The notes: generated from the sequence alone by a model not told the origin. DNA of 28,070 nucleotides from an uncultured Corynebacterium sp. (GCF_943914015.1 NZ_CALUAK010000025.1:1-28070); one strand, 5' to 3'. Positions 8,161 to 16,982 are shown, counted from the first letter of the stretch. Numbers and translations: made by a program.

Positions 8161-8236
8161 AGGATTAACTCCTCGTGTTTGTGTAAGTTCAGATTGTCAA
8201 AGCGCGCGCCGACAAATTCGACCGCCCTTTTCCTTC

Positions 8237-9253
8237 TTATTCGTCTACGTCTGCGTCCGGATCGTGGTATCCACCAGACTCGGCGTCGTACCCCTCAACG
8301 GTGGTGACGTCGAAGTCTTCCGGAGCGTCCTTGAGGGTCAGGCCGAGCCCAGCGAGCTTAACCTTGACCTCGTTGATGGATTTCTGACCGAAGTTGCGGA
8401 TATCCAGCAGGTCCGACTCGGTGCACTCTGCGAGCTCACCGACGGTGTGGATCTCCTGACGCTTCAGGCAGTTGTAGGAGCGAACGGAAAAGTCCAAATC
8501 CTCAATCGGCATGGAGTAGGAAGCGGTGTTGTCGCCCTCAACGGGGGAAGCACCAATTTCGATACCCTCTGCCGCCGTGTTCAGCTCGCGTGCGAGGCCG
8601 AACAGTTCCACGAGAGTCTTGCCGGCGGATGCCATAGCATCGCGGGCGGTAATGGAGTTCTTGGTCTCCACATCAATGACCAGCTTGTCAAAGTCGGTGC
8701 GCTGCTCAACACGCGTTGCCTCGACCTTGTAGCTGACCTTGAGAACCGGGGAGTAAATCTGGTCGACCGGGATCCGGCCGATCTCAGCAACATCGTTGTT
8801 CATGGCGGCGGGAACGTACCCACGGCCACGCTCAACGACGAGCTCCATGTTCAGACGGCCTTCGCTGTTCAGCGTTGCCAGGTGGAGATCCGGGTTGTGG
8901 ATTTCCACGCCGGCCGGGGGCTGAATGTCTCCGGCCTTAACCTCGCCTGCGCCCTCCTTGTTGAGGTACATAACGACGGGCTCGTCCGAATCCGAGGACA
9001 GGACGATGCCTTTGACGTTGAGGACGATGTCGGAGACATCTTCCTTCACGCCCGTGATCGTGGTGAACTCGTGGAGAACACCATCAATCTTGATCGACGT
9101 CACGGCTGCGCCCGGGATGGACGACAGCAGCGTGCGACGAAGGGAGTTACCCAGGGTGTAGCCGAAGCCCGGCTCGAGCGGCTCAATGGTGAACCGGCTA
9201 CGAGCGGAATCAATCGGCTCCTCAGTCAGTACTGGACGCTGTGAGATGAGCAT
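8237..9253 (-). CDS. rpoA: DNA-directed RNA polymerase alpha subunit
   Basis: The alpha subunit dimerises to start assembly of RNA polymerase and contacts UP elements and activators through its C-terminal domain. 338 residues: N-terminal domain with RFTIEPLEPGFGYTLGNSLRR (split by a short gap in wording here: residues ~20-40) and RGRGYVP; a linker at about 225-245; and a C-terminal domain with SYNCLKRQEIHTVGEL and LLDIRNFGQKSINEVK, the DNA-binding helix-hairpin-helix surface. A variable acidic tail (EDFDVTTVEGYDAESG) follows. ATG 9253 has AAAGGAG eleven bases upstream. It lies between rpsD and rplQ, the standard position. Confidence 0.98.
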   Translation of the reverse strand: MLISQRPVLTEEPIDSARSRFTIEPLEPGFGYTLGNSLRRTLLSSIPGAAVTSIKIDGVLHEFTTITGVKEDVSDIVLNVKGIVLSSDSDEPVVMYLNKEGAGEVKAGDIQPPAGVEIHNPDLHLATLNSEGRLNMELVVERGRGYVPAAMNNDVAEIGRIPVDQIYSPVLKVSYKVEATRVEQRTDFDKLVIDVETKNSITARDAMASAGKTLVELFGLARELNTAAEGIEIGASPVEGDNTASYSMPIEDLDFSVRSYNCLKRQEIHTVGELAECTESDLLDIRNFGQKSINEVKVKLAGLGLTLKDAPEDFDVTTVEGYDAESGGYHDPDADVDE

Positions 9254-9340
9254 GAAACTAATTTCTCCTTTGGTGGGCGCCCGCTATATTGCGCCCTCGT
9301 GGCATAAAAAGGATTATGGGGTTCTAGTGTGCTCCAAGGA

Positions 9341-9946
9341 TTACTTGGAGTAGAACTCGACGATCAGCTGCTCCTGCAGCGGAATGTCGATCTGAGCACG
9401 CTCGGGCAGCTGGTGCACGAGGATACGCAGAGTGGACGGAACGACCTGCAGCCAAGCAGGTACAACAGCGTCGACGAGGCCGTCCTGTGCCTCTTCGAAC
9501 CACAGCATCTTCCGGGACTTCTCCTTGACATCGATGATGTCGTACTGGGAGACCTGGAAGGACGGAATGTTCGTCTTTACACCGTTAACCAGGAAGTGGC
9601 CGTGGGTGACCAGCTGGCGAGCCTGGCGGCGGGTGCGTGCCAGACCTGCGCGGTAGATCACGTTGTCGAGACGCGACTCGAGGAGGATGACCAGGTTGTC
9701 ACCGGTCTTGCCCTTGCGACGGGCAGCCTCTTCGTAGTAGCGGTGGAACTGCTTTTCCATGATGCCGTAGGTGAAGCGAGCCTTCTGCTTCTCCTGCAGC
9801 TGAATCAGGTACTCAGATTCCTTGATGCGAGCGCGACCAGCCTGTCCCGGGGGGTAGGGGCGACGCTCGAACGCCATATCTCCACCAACCAGGTCGGTGC
9901 GGAGACGGCGAGATTTACGTGTGGCGGGGCCAGTGTAACGTGCCAT
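9341..9946 (-). CDS. rpsD: 30S ribosomal protein S4
   Basis: Primary 16S rRNA-binding protein of the small subunit and part of the decoding-fidelity centre; 201 residues. It shows MARYTGPATRKSRRL, RYYEEAARRKGKTGDNL and the S4 RNA-binding domain LESRLDNVIYRAGLARTRR..QLVTHGHFLVNG (about 90-150). There is no zinc-binding cysteine set in the N-terminal part, so this is the zinc-independent form. ATG 9946 is preceded by AAAGGA, six bases upstream. In some bacteria S4 represses its own operon; no such site is evident here. Confidence 0.98.
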   Translation of the reverse strand: MARYTGPATRKSRRLRTDLVGGDMAFERRPYPPGQAGRARIKESEYLIQLQEKQKARFTYGIMEKQFHRYYEEAARRKGKTGDNLVILLESRLDNVIYRAGLARTRRQARQLVTHGHFLVNGVKTNIPSFQVSQYDIIDVKEKSRKMLWFEEAQDGLVDAVVPAWLQVVPSTLRILVHQLPERAQIDIPLQEQLIVEFYSK

Positions 9947-9967
9947 AACTTATCCTTTCTCCTTTAC

Positions 9968-10369
9968 TTAAACCCGGCGACGCTTGGGGGGACGGCAACC
10001 GTTGTGAGGCTGCGGCGTAACGTCCGACATCGAGGTGACCTCGAGGCCAGCTGCCTGGAGGGAGCGGATAGCGGTCTCACGACCTGAGCCCGGGCCCTTG
10101 ACAAACACGTCAACCTTCTTCATACCGTGATCCATTGCCTTGCGGGCAGCGTTCTCGGCAGCCATCTGAGCCGCGAACGGGGTGGACTTACGGGAACCCT
10201 TGAAGCCAACGTGGCCAGAGGATGCCCAGGAAATCACAGCGCCCGACGGGTCCGTGATGGACACGATGGTGTTGTTAAACGTGGACTTGATGTATGCGTG
10301 GCCCTGAGCCACATTCTTCTTCTGAATCCGGCGGCCAGTACGGCGGCCGGCACGAGACTTTGGAGGCAT
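9968..10369 (-). CDS. rpsK: 30S ribosomal protein S11
   Basis: Small-subunit platform protein contacting 16S rRNA near the E site; 133 residues, family length. Typical motifs are HIKS-like AYIKSTFNNTIVSITDPSG, SSGHVGFKGSRKSTPFAAQ and VFVKGPGSGRETAIRSLQ, ending in the conserved PHNGCRPPKRRRV. It starts 3 bp after the rpsM stop, with GGAAAG inside the rpsM 3' end, so translation is probably coupled. Confidence 0.98.
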   Translation of the reverse strand: MPPKSRAGRRTGRRIQKKNVAQGHAYIKSTFNNTIVSITDPSGAVISWASSGHVGFKGSRKSTPFAAQMAAENAARKAMDHGMKKVDVFVKGPGSGRETAIRSLQAAGLEVTSMSDVTPQPHNGCRPPKRRRV

Positions 10370-10372
10370 GTA

Positions 10373-10741
10373 TTACTTCTTCTTTCCTGCGATCGTCTTC
10401 TTCGGGCCCTTGCGGGTACGAGCGTTGGTCTTGGTGCGCTGACCGTGAACAGGCAGGCCACGACGGTGGCGCATACCCTGGTAGCAACCAATTTCGATCT
10501 TGCGGCGGATGTCGGCAGCAACCTGACGACGCAGGTCGCCCTCGACCTTCCAGCTCGCCTCGATCACGTCACGGAGAGAAGCAATCTGCTCGTCCGTGAG
10601 GTTATCGGTGCGCAGGTCGGGAGAAATGCCGGTCTCTTCCAGCAGTTTCTTGGCTCGGGCAGGCCCGATGCCGTAAATGTAAGTCAGTGCAACTTCCATG
10701 CGCTTGTTGCGCGGAAGATCCACACCAGCTAGACGTGCCAT
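10373..10741 (-). CDS. rpsM: 30S ribosomal protein S13
   Basis: Small-subunit head protein that forms bridge B1 with the 50S subunit and contacts the P-site tRNA; 122 residues. The start MARLAGVDLPRNKRME, the helix-hairpin-helix IYGIGPARAKKLLEETGI, and the basic tail GLPVHGQRTKTNARTRKGPKK are diagnostic. ATG 10741 has GGAAAGG about 13 bases upstream. It lies 255 bp downstream of infA, an unusually long gap in which the rpmJ gene often found here is absent. Confidence 0.98.
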   Translation of the reverse strand: MARLAGVDLPRNKRMEVALTYIYGIGPARAKKLLEETGISPDLRTDNLTDEQIASLRDVIEASWKVEGDLRRQVAADIRRKIEIGCYQGMRHRRGLPVHGQRTKTNARTRKGPKKTIAGKKK

Positions 10742-10996
10742 AAGTGGAACGTACCTTTCCGGTTGTTGCGGTGGTTTTCTCCTTACTCATCCGTCCCTAA
10801 CACAACGCTTTACCCGGGGCGGAACGCCGGGGAGTTGGGTTGTGGATTACGGACGGCTCCAGCCACCGTAGCCGGAGGTAAAGAAAGCTAGGGTTCGTTT
10901 TGCTTGTGCCACGACCCGCGCATCGTTTCAGCTGCGCGGGACACAGGTTGTTGGGTGCAACCGGTTTCCCAGCCTGGAGTAAGGAGGCTTACGTTA
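10742..10996 (-). other. Intergenic leader between infA and rpsM, with a hairpin
   Basis: No gene is visible on either strand in 255 bp. The plus strand holds an 8-bp perfect inverted repeat CCCGCGCA/TGCGCGGG (10915-10922, 10933-10940) with a 10-nt loop. On the minus strand a TAGCTT -10-like hexamer follows about 30 bp further on. Together these could be an attenuator plus a second promoter for rpsM-rplQ. No L36 (rpmJ) coding sequence is present. Confidence 0.4.
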
Positions 10997-11215
10997 TTAC
11001 TTGTAGCGGTACACGATACGACCGCGGGTGAGGTCGTAGGGCGAAAGCTCTACAACGACACGGTCTTCGGGGAGGATGCGGATGTAGTGCTGGCGCATCT
11101 TGCCCGAGATGTGAGCAAGCACTTTGTGTCCGTTGTCAAGCTCGACACGGAACATTGCGTTGGGCAGAGGCTCGACAATGCGACCCTCAACTTCAATTGC
11201 GCCTTCCTTAGCCAT
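10997..11215 (-). CDS. infA: Translation initiation factor IF-1
   Basis: IF-1 occupies the ribosomal A site during initiation and assists IF-2 and IF-3. 72 residues with the S1-type OB fold: MAKEGAIEVEGRIVEPLPNA, FRVELDNGHKVLAHISGKMR and SPYDLTRGRIVYRYK, all highly conserved. The start at 11215 is chosen over 11236 because it gives the universal MAKE-type N-terminus, with GGAGG 3-4 bases upstream. It is the first gene of the cluster and is preceded by an extended -10 promoter and a leader of about 125 nt. Confidence 0.97.
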   Translation of the reverse strand: MAKEGAIEVEGRIVEPLPNAMFRVELDNGHKVLAHISGKMRQHYIRILPEDRVVVELSPYDLTRGRIVYRYK

Positions 11216-11288
11216 ATCCTCCACGTTTTCCGGCAACCAGACTCATCCCGACCACATGAGTAGCCACTTTCAGTCCGCTGCCTGGTCA

Positions 11289-11304
11289 GACTTTATTAAA
11301 AGTC
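11289..11304. promoter_or_regulatory. Inverted repeat in the infA leader
   Basis: GACTTT-ATTA-AAAGTC, a perfect 6-bp-arm palindrome inside the predicted infA 5' untranslated region. It is AT-rich and has no T-run on the infA strand, so an operator or weak RNA hairpin is likelier than a terminator. Confidence 0.35.
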
Positions 11305-11348
11305 GTATCTGAGTATCACTGCATAGGCATCCCTCGTAAAGAGACACC

Positions 11349-11354
11349 AAGCTA
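11349..11354 (-). promoter_or_regulatory. Extended -10 promoter upstream of infA
   Basis: On the minus strand TGTGCTAGCTTGG matches the corynebacterial extended -10 pattern TGnGnTAnnnTGG. Transcription would start near 11342, giving a leader of about 127 nt. No convincing -35 is seen, as is common with extended -10 boxes. Confidence 0.5.
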
Positions 11355-11679
11355 GCACAATACACGTCACCCCCACGGTACGCAAGTACCCGCGTGTCCC
11401 CCGCTTTTCTGCCGTCATCTTAGCGCATAACAGCTACTGCACAGACTCGCGTGTGCACGAGCTGCTTTCCAACGCCTCGGTAGTCGCCGCGTCATCTACG
11501 CTTAATCTCGCTTCAGCATACGTCAAAGATCACTCCGAGATAGTTTGAAACGACAGATAAAGCTCTAAGGATGGCTTATCTCTCCGCACGCGCAGATTAA
11601 TTACAGTGGCAGTTGTTCATATCTAATTGCGTTACTGCCCCACGAGTTTTATTTGCTCCAAAATTCCAGGAGTGCGACC
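11355..11679. other. AT-richer intergenic region with inverted repeats
   Basis: No gene is recognised between the infA promoter and the orphan ORF. The region contains two dyads: AGATAAAGC/GCTTATCT with one bulged base (11555-11563, 11574-11581) and GGCAGT/ACTGCC (11608-11613, 11634-11639). Both lie upstream of the plus-strand ORF and could be operators or part of its leader. Confidence 0.35.
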
Positions 11680-12093
11680 TTGATTATATGTTTCAAAACA
11701 ACGTTTCTTTGCAGCGATGACGACCTCAACGCGGCGAAGCGGCGCTACGAGGCACGGCTAGATTTAGTAAGGCAACGAGTCACAGTATTGCTAGCCAGCG
11801 AACAAGCCGTCTGCCAAAGCCGTGACCCCAACATTTCCACGTTTCGCTTCCTCGTTACCGAAATCAAACCGTGGGAGCAGTTTCTTGCCGAGGAACTCAA
11901 TCAATACGGCGTTTATGAAATGGTCACTATCCTCGCAGTGCCGCCCACTGTCGACAGCGACGAGCTGTTTAGCTTCCAGGAACTTTTTGATATGGATTCG
12001 GAAGCGGACTGGCCAGTCCGCTTTCCTTGTACGTTCCGCTGGTTCAGGATGAGTGCATCAGGAAGAGAAGAGAACCATCTTGAAACAGTCTAA
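11680..12093 (+). CDS. Hypothetical protein, orphan ORF in AT-richer DNA
   Basis: I do not recognise this protein. The frame is open from 11653; TTG 11680 is proposed because AGGAG lies seven bases upstream, giving 137 residues. It has no signal peptide and no clear membrane segment beyond a short hydrophobic N-terminus. The sequence is acidic in the second half (DSDELFSFQELFDMDSEADW) with an aromatic cluster (FRWFRM) near the end. A weak hairpin and T-rich stretch 24 bp past the stop support it as a transcription unit. Base composition is lower in GC than the flanking core genes. It could be recently acquired, a decayed gene, or a chance ORF. Confidence 0.4.
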   Translation: MIICFKTTFLCSDDDLNAAKRRYEARLDLVRQRVTVLLASEQAVCQSRDPNISTFRFLVTEIKPWEQFLAEELNQYGVYEMVTILAVPPTVDSDELFSFQELFDMDSEADWPVRFPCTFRWFRMSASGREENHLETV

Positions 12094-12116
12094 AAAATGT
12101 AAACGCCTTGGGTTTC

Positions 12117-12145
12117 GGTTCAGGTATGCACCGAACCTTTCTGTC
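12117..12145 (+). terminator. Possible weak terminator after the orphan ORF
   Basis: GGTTC-A-GGT/ACC-GAACC hairpin (12117-12137) with an ATGC loop and one bulged base, followed by CTTT and a T-rich tract. Confidence 0.4.
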
Positions 12146-12281
12146 ACTTTTCACGCAAATCTAGTTTCTTTGCAGCGCTTGAGTTAGAAGACCCCTGCAC
12201 GGAACTAACCCCGTGCGTGCCACCTCGTTGACCGCTTTTGAAGTGGCAACGAAGTAGCGCGTATCCACAGCTAAGCCTGCG

Positions 12282-12309
12282 GTGCGGCGCATCCACGGCT
12301 GCGCCACAC
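12282..12309 (-). terminator. Hairpin downstream of the activase gene
   Basis: GTG-GGCGCA/TGCGCC-CAC stem with one internal mismatch (12282-12291, 12300-12309), 31 bp after the stop at 12341. There is no T-run on the minus strand, so it may be an mRNA 3' stabiliser rather than an intrinsic terminator. Confidence 0.3.
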
Positions 12310-12340
12310 ACGGGAATGGCCCCGTAGGCAGAGTTTCCCG

Positions 12341-15300
12341 CTACTTGGCAGAGGAGTGCACCATGACGGGAATCCCAAGGGAGACGGGACGCTTCTGGTC
12401 GGGGATATTCGATGACGCTGTACCGGATCCGCAGCCACAGGTGCGGGCATTGGCACCGCTAGCACTGGTCGGACCGGACGCGGAGGTCGCACCCGCACCC
12501 GGATCCTCGAAGTGGAAGTCGTGCTGCTTCTTCGCCGTGGCGATCATGAGCTTGATGCGGTTCAGCTGGTTGACCTCGCTTGCGCCGGCGTCATAGTCGA
12601 TGCCCACGATGTTGGCCTCGGGGTAGCGCACCCGCAGGGCACGGAACATACCCTTGCCGATGACGTGGTTGGGCAGGCACGCAAATGGCTGGGCACAAAT
12701 AATATTGGGGCACCCGTTTTCAATCATGTCCATCATGTCGGCTGTGAGGTACCAGCCCTCGCCGGCGATGTTGCCCAGCGAGCACACATCCTTCACTTTC
12801 TCCGCCAGCTCCTGGATGGTGGGGCCGGGCTCAAACCGGGTGGAAGTGGCAAGCGCCTTGCGGGCGACCTTCTCGTACTGCTGCATGCCCCACAGCGCGA
12901 AGTCCGACAGGCGACGCTGGTTCGTCGTCATGGAGCCGACAACCGTCTCCTTGAAGTGGGAGTTGATGAGGCTCATGTGGAAGAACTGGGCCAGCGACGG
13001 CAGCTCCGCCTCGCAGCCCTCGGCTTCGATGGTGGCCACCGCGTGGTTGTTGGCATCCGGGTGGAACTGGACGAGGATCTCGCCCACCAGGCCGACGCGT
13101 GGCTTGCGTGGGATCTGCTGTAGCTCCACGGCATCGAAGTCCGCGACGATGGCGCGGATGAGGGCACCGAACCCAAGACGCTTCTTTAGCGCAGGCACGA
13201 AGTGCCTACCTGTGAACCAGTCGCGGCTGATGCGGTCCCATTTCTCGTACAGGCGGTCGACGTTGCCGTCGATCTGGTACGGGCGGGTGCGCAGCAGCAA
13301 CTTCTGTAGGACGTCGCCCACGGTGACGGCCTGGAAGGCCTTGTGCAACATCTTCGGCCTGATGGAGAAACCGGGGTTGGATTCAATCCCCTGAGCAGAC
13401 AGTGCGATGACAGGAACCTGGGGGTACCCGGCGTCGACAAGCCCCTTGCGGAGCAGCCCAGCGTAGTTGGTCGCGCGACACTGACCACCGGTTTGGGTGA
13501 TGCCCACGGCGGTGCGGTCCGGGTCGGCGGTGCCGTTTAAGAACTGGCTGATGAGCTGGCCGATGACGACGATGGCCGGGTAGCAGGAATCGTTGTTCAC
13601 ATACTTGAGGCCCACCTCGATGTCATCGTCGGTAGCCTTCTCCAGCAGGCGCACGTTGTAGCCGGCGGTGCGCAGAACCGGCGCGAACAGGCGCATGTGA
13701 ATGGGCGCGAGCTGCGGCATGAGGATCTCGTAGCCCTCGCGCTGCATGTCCTTGGTGTACGGAACGCGGGCGTGAACGTGACCGGCGGCGCGGTAGGTCT
13801 CCTCCCCTTCCTCGCCGAGGGTCTTCGTCGTGTCGATGTGCACCGACTGACGCTCGCTGACGCTTGCGCGCGAGCCAGCACCGTCGTCCGTGCCGGAGCT
13901 TGCGCGCGCCTGGGAGCGCTCATCCACCGCAGCCACGAGCGAGCGGAGGCGAATGGTAGCCGCGCCCAGGTTGCTGACCTCGTCAATCTTCAGCGAGGTG
14001 TAGACCTCGCCCTCACCTTCGAGGATTTCCTGCACTTGATCGGAGGTGATGGCGTCGAGACCACAACCGAACGAGATGAGCTGCACGAGCTCCAGTTCAG
14101 GGGTGCCGGACACAGTGCCGGCGGCCTCATATAGACGAGAGTGGAAGGACCACTGGTCACGCACGCGCAGGGGCCGCTCGAGGTGGCCCTGGGGCAGGCA
14201 GTCCTCGGTGAGAACCGCGTGCCCTAGCCCCTGGATAACCTCGGGAATGCCGTGGTTGATTTCGGGATCGAGGTGGTAGGGGCGACCGGCGAGAACGATG
14301 CCACGGATGCCGTGTTCACGCACGTAATCGAGGGCTTCGCGCCCCTTTTCCTGAATCTCCGCGTGGTAGGCACCCATTTCCTCCCAGCCGGCCTCGCAGG
14401 CAGCGCGGGCCTCCTCCTCCGTGACACCCCACGGCTCGAAGACCTCTGCCAGACGATCGGGCAGGAGTTCCTTGTTGTGGAGGGACACGAACGGAGATAG
14501 AAAGGTGGCTTTACCCTCGGTGATGCGCTCCATGTTGTTGCGGATGACCTCGGGATAGGTGGCCACGATCGGGCAGTTGAACGTGTTTTCCTGGCCCTTG
14601 GCGGAATCATCATTGAAGGTGACGCACGGGTAGAAGATCGTCTTCACCCCCTTGTCCAGGAGGTTATTGATGTGCCCGTGGACGAGCTTCGCCGGGTAAC
14701 AGACGTTCTCACTGGGGATGGTTTCCATACCCTCTTCGAACAGCTCGTGGTTGGAGCGGGTGGAAATCATGACGCGGAACTTCAGCGCGGAGAGCACCGT
14801 GAACCAGAAGGGGTAGTCCTCGTACATGTTGAGCACGCGGGGAATGCCGATATCGCCACGCGTGGCCTTCTTCTCCGTCAGGCGCCGGTAGCCGAAGGTG
14901 CGCTTGTACTTCCAGTCATACATGTTGGGGATCGGCGACTTGGCAGGCACCCGCTCGAGGGACGCACCGCGCTCGCACCGGTTGCCAGACACGTGCCGCC
15001 CCCCTGTGGAGAACGTGGAAATGGTCATCGTGCAGTGGTTTTGGCACAGCCGGCACGTCTTGCGGCTCGTCTCCACGGTCAGCTCGCTGAGTTCCTCGGT
15101 GCTGAGCAGGCTGGATGTTGCGCCCGGCTGCGCGTGTTTCTTAGCCGTGAGCGCCGCTCCGTAGGCACCCATGAGCCCGGCGATGTTGGGGCGCACGACC
15201 TCCCGACCGGACAGCTTCTCAAAGGCGCGCAGTACCGCGTCGTTCAAGAACGTTCCGCCTTGCACGACGACGGTGTCGCCCAGTTCATCGGCGCTGCGTA

Positions 15301-16876
15301 GCTTCATCACCTTGTACAAGGCATTGCGCACGACGGAGTAGCTCAGCCCCGCGGAGATGTCGCCCACGTCGGCGCCATCCTTCTGCGCCTGCTTGACCGA
15401 CGAGTTCATAAACACCGTGCAACGGGTGCCCAGGTCAACGGGGTGGGGTGCCTTGACAGCAGCCTCGGCAAACTGCTCCACGTCAGTGCCCATGGTGTGG
15501 GCAAAGGTCTGCAGGAAGGAGCCACAGCCGGACGAGCAGGCCTCGTTGACGGAGATGGAGTCCACCGTTCCGTTCTTGATCTTCAGGAACTTCATGTCCT
15601 GCCCGCCGATATCGATAACACTGGTCACGCCCGGCGCGAGGAACTCGGCTGCGCGGTAGTGGGCCATCGTCTCGATTTCGCCCTCATCCACGCCAAGAGC
15701 AGTCTGGACGAGCGATTCGCCGTAGCCGGTAGAGCAGCTGCGCGCGATGGTTGCCGTGGGTGGCAGCACCGTGCGCAGGTGGGTGACGATCGCCGTCGCT
15801 GCGGCCACGGGGTCGCCTTCGTTGGAGGCGTAGTGGCTGAAGACGATGGAATTGTCCTCGTCGATGAGCACCGCCTTGATGGTGGTGGAGCCGGCATCGA
15901 TGCCCAGGTAGAAGGTATCTCCGGTGGCCTCTGTGATGTCTTTTTGCTCGACGTGGGCACGGTTGTGGCGCTCGAGGAACTCCTCGTAGTCACCCTTGGT
16001 TTCAAACAGGGCAGGCAGCCTGCGGGTGGTCGCGCCGATGGAGCCCGCGCTTTCTAGCTTGTCGACGATCTCCTGCAGCGTCTGCTCGGAATCTCGCTCC
16101 GCCAGGAGGGCTGCGCCATAGGCCACGTACAGTTGGCCGTTGTCCGGGGAAATGAACTGGTCTACCTTGTCAAGGATGCGTCGATACGCCTCCCGAAGCT
16201 GAGGCAGGAAGTGCAAGGGCCCGCCGAGGAAAAGCACGGTGCCACGAATTGGCCGGCCATTGGCCAGGCCCGCGACCGTCTGCGTGGCGACGGACTGGAA
16301 AACCGAGGCGGCAAGATCCTCGTGTGGCACGCCCTGGTTGATGAGTGGCTGGATATCGGACTTGGCGAACACGCCACAGCGGCTAGCAATGGGGTACAGC
16401 TGGGTGGAATCCTCGGCGAGCTCGTTCAGCCCCGCCGCGTCCGTTTTCAGCAGGGTAGCCATCTGGTCAATAAAGGCACCGGTACCACCTGCGCAGGAAC
16501 CGTTCATGCGCTGCTCGGGCGTGGGCTTGAGGTAGGTGAGCTTGGCATCTTCGCCGCCGAGCTCAATGATGACGTCGGCCTCCGGATAGGTGCGCTCCGT
16601 GGCCTCCGTCTCGGCGATAACCTCCTGGACAAACGTCGCGCCGACGTGTTCGGCGATGGACAGCCCGCCAGAGCCGGTCACTGCGACGGCAGTACGGATA
16701 TTGGAATGGTCGGTAGCGATGTCTTGCACTAAACGAGTGAGCTCGCGACGCACATCAGCGTTGTGGCGACGGTAATCCTCGAAGGCACGGGTTCCATCTG
16801 GACGAAGCAGCACAGCCTTCACCGTGGTGGACCCCACATCGATGCCCAAGCGGTACATGTCGTCGTTCTGTGCCAT
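12341..16876 (-). CDS. Fused 2-hydroxyacyl-CoA dehydratase activase / dehydratase-like protein
   Basis: 1511 residues. Two BadF/BadG/BcrA/BcrD-type ATPase (ASKHA) domains lie in tandem. Domain 1 (about 10-265) has LGIDVGSTTVKAVLL, GGEDAKL and Cys128 and Cys167. Domain 2 (about 322-590) has LGIDAGSTTIKAVLI, GGQDMKF and Cys447 and Cys486. In such activases two Cys per subunit hold a [4Fe-4S] cluster at a dimer interface; both pairs are kept. A DUF2229-type region follows, opening with CRLCQNHC, then a region like the 2-hydroxyglutaryl-CoA dehydratase subunits with PFACLPNHVIGKGM near the end, and a Gly/Ser/Ala-rich tail with CGCGSG. The family couples ATP hydrolysis to one-electron transfer; the substrate here is unknown. 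ATG 16876 has AGGAG ten bases upstream; ATG 16900 has no ribosome site. A TetR gene is divergent. Confidence 0.9.
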   Translation of the reverse strand: MAQNDDMYRLGIDVGSTTVKAVLLRPDGTRAFEDYRRHNADVRRELTRLVQDIATDHSNIRTAVAVTGSGGLSIAEHVGATFVQEVIAETEATERTYPEADVIIELGGEDAKLTYLKPTPEQRMNGSCAGGTGAFIDQMATLLKTDAAGLNELAEDSTQLYPIASRCGVFAKSDIQPLINQGVPHEDLAASVFQSVATQTVAGLANGRPIRGTVLFLGGPLHFLPQLREAYRRILDKVDQFISPDNGQLYVAYGAALLAERDSEQTLQEIVDKLESAGSIGATTRRLPALFETKGDYEEFLERHNRAHVEQKDITEATGDTFYLGIDAGSTTIKAVLIDEDNSIVFSHYASNEGDPVAAATAIVTHLRTVLPPTATIARSCSTGYGESLVQTALGVDEGEIETMAHYRAAEFLAPGVTSVIDIGGQDMKFLKIKNGTVDSISVNEACSSGCGSFLQTFAHTMGTDVEQFAEAAVKAPHPVDLGTRCTVFMNSSVKQAQKDGADVGDISAGLSYSVVRNALYKVMKLRSADELGDTVVVQGGTFLNDAVLRAFEKLSGREVVRPNIAGLMGAYGAALTAKKHAQPGATSSLLSTEELSELTVETSRKTCRLCQNHCTMTISTFSTGGRHVSGNRCERGASLERVPAKSPIPNMYDWKYKRTFGYRRLTEKKATRGDIGIPRVLNMYEDYPFWFTVLSALKFRVMISTRSNHELFEEGMETIPSENVCYPAKLVHGHINNLLDKGVKTIFYPCVTFNDDSAKGQENTFNCPIVATYPEVIRNNMERITEGKATFLSPFVSLHNKELLPDRLAEVFEPWGVTEEEARAACEAGWEEMGAYHAEIQEKGREALDYVREHGIRGIVLAGRPYHLDPEINHGIPEVIQGLGHAVLTEDCLPQGHLERPLRVRDQWSFHSRLYEAAGTVSGTPELELVQLISFGCGLDAITSDQVQEILEGEGEVYTSLKIDEVSNLGAATIRLRSLVAAVDERSQARASSGTDDGAGSRASVSERQSVHIDTTKTLGEEGEETYRAAGHVHARVPYTKDMQREGYEILMPQLAPIHMRLFAPVLRTAGYNVRLLEKATDDDIEVGLKYVNNDSCYPAIVVIGQLISQFLNGTADPDRTAVGITQTGGQCRATNYAGLLRKGLVDAGYPQVPVIALSAQGIESNPGFSIRPKMLHKAFQAVTVGDVLQKLLLRTRPYQIDGNVDRLYEKWDRISRDWFTGRHFVPALKKRLGFGALIRAIVADFDAVELQQIPRKPRVGLVGEILVQFHPDANNHAVATIEAEGCEAELPSLAQFFHMSLINSHFKETVVGSMTTNQRRLSDFALWGMQQYEKVARKALATSTRFEPGPTIQELAEKVKDVCSLGNIAGEGWYLTADMMDMIENGCPNIICAQPFACLPNHVIGKGMFRALRVRYPEANIVGIDYDAGASEVNQLNRIKLMIATAKKQHDFHFEDPGAGATSASGPTSASGANARTCGCGSGTASSNIPDQKRPVSLGIPVMVHSSAK

Positions 16877-16961
16877 GCTCTTCGCACTCCTCATATGCAT
16901 TTAGCTGCCCCACACAGAAGGGGATGTTGTAATGTGCACCACTTTAAGGGTTTGCCGACAA

Positions 16962-16982
16962 AATTTCTATGCTGTTGAAATT
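16962..16982. promoter_or_regulatory. Candidate TetR operator between the activase and TetR genes
   Basis: AATTTC (16962-16967) and GAAATT (16977-16982) are perfect inverted arms around a 9-bp centre, in the 196-bp divergent promoter region. Autoregulated TetR genes usually carry such a dyad between themselves and their target. The match is short. Confidence 0.4.

Noticed and set aside
7943..9244. 433-residue plus-strand ORF opposite rplQ and rpoA
   Set aside because: Antisense shadow of two certain genes; no recognisable domain.
11703..12177. 14-bp direct repeat GTTTCTTTGCAGCG (11703-11716 and 12164-12177) around the orphan ORF, as insertion-site duplication
   Set aside because: One copy lies inside the ORF, there are no transposase genes or terminal inverted repeats, and a 14-mer match can occur by chance in 28 kb.
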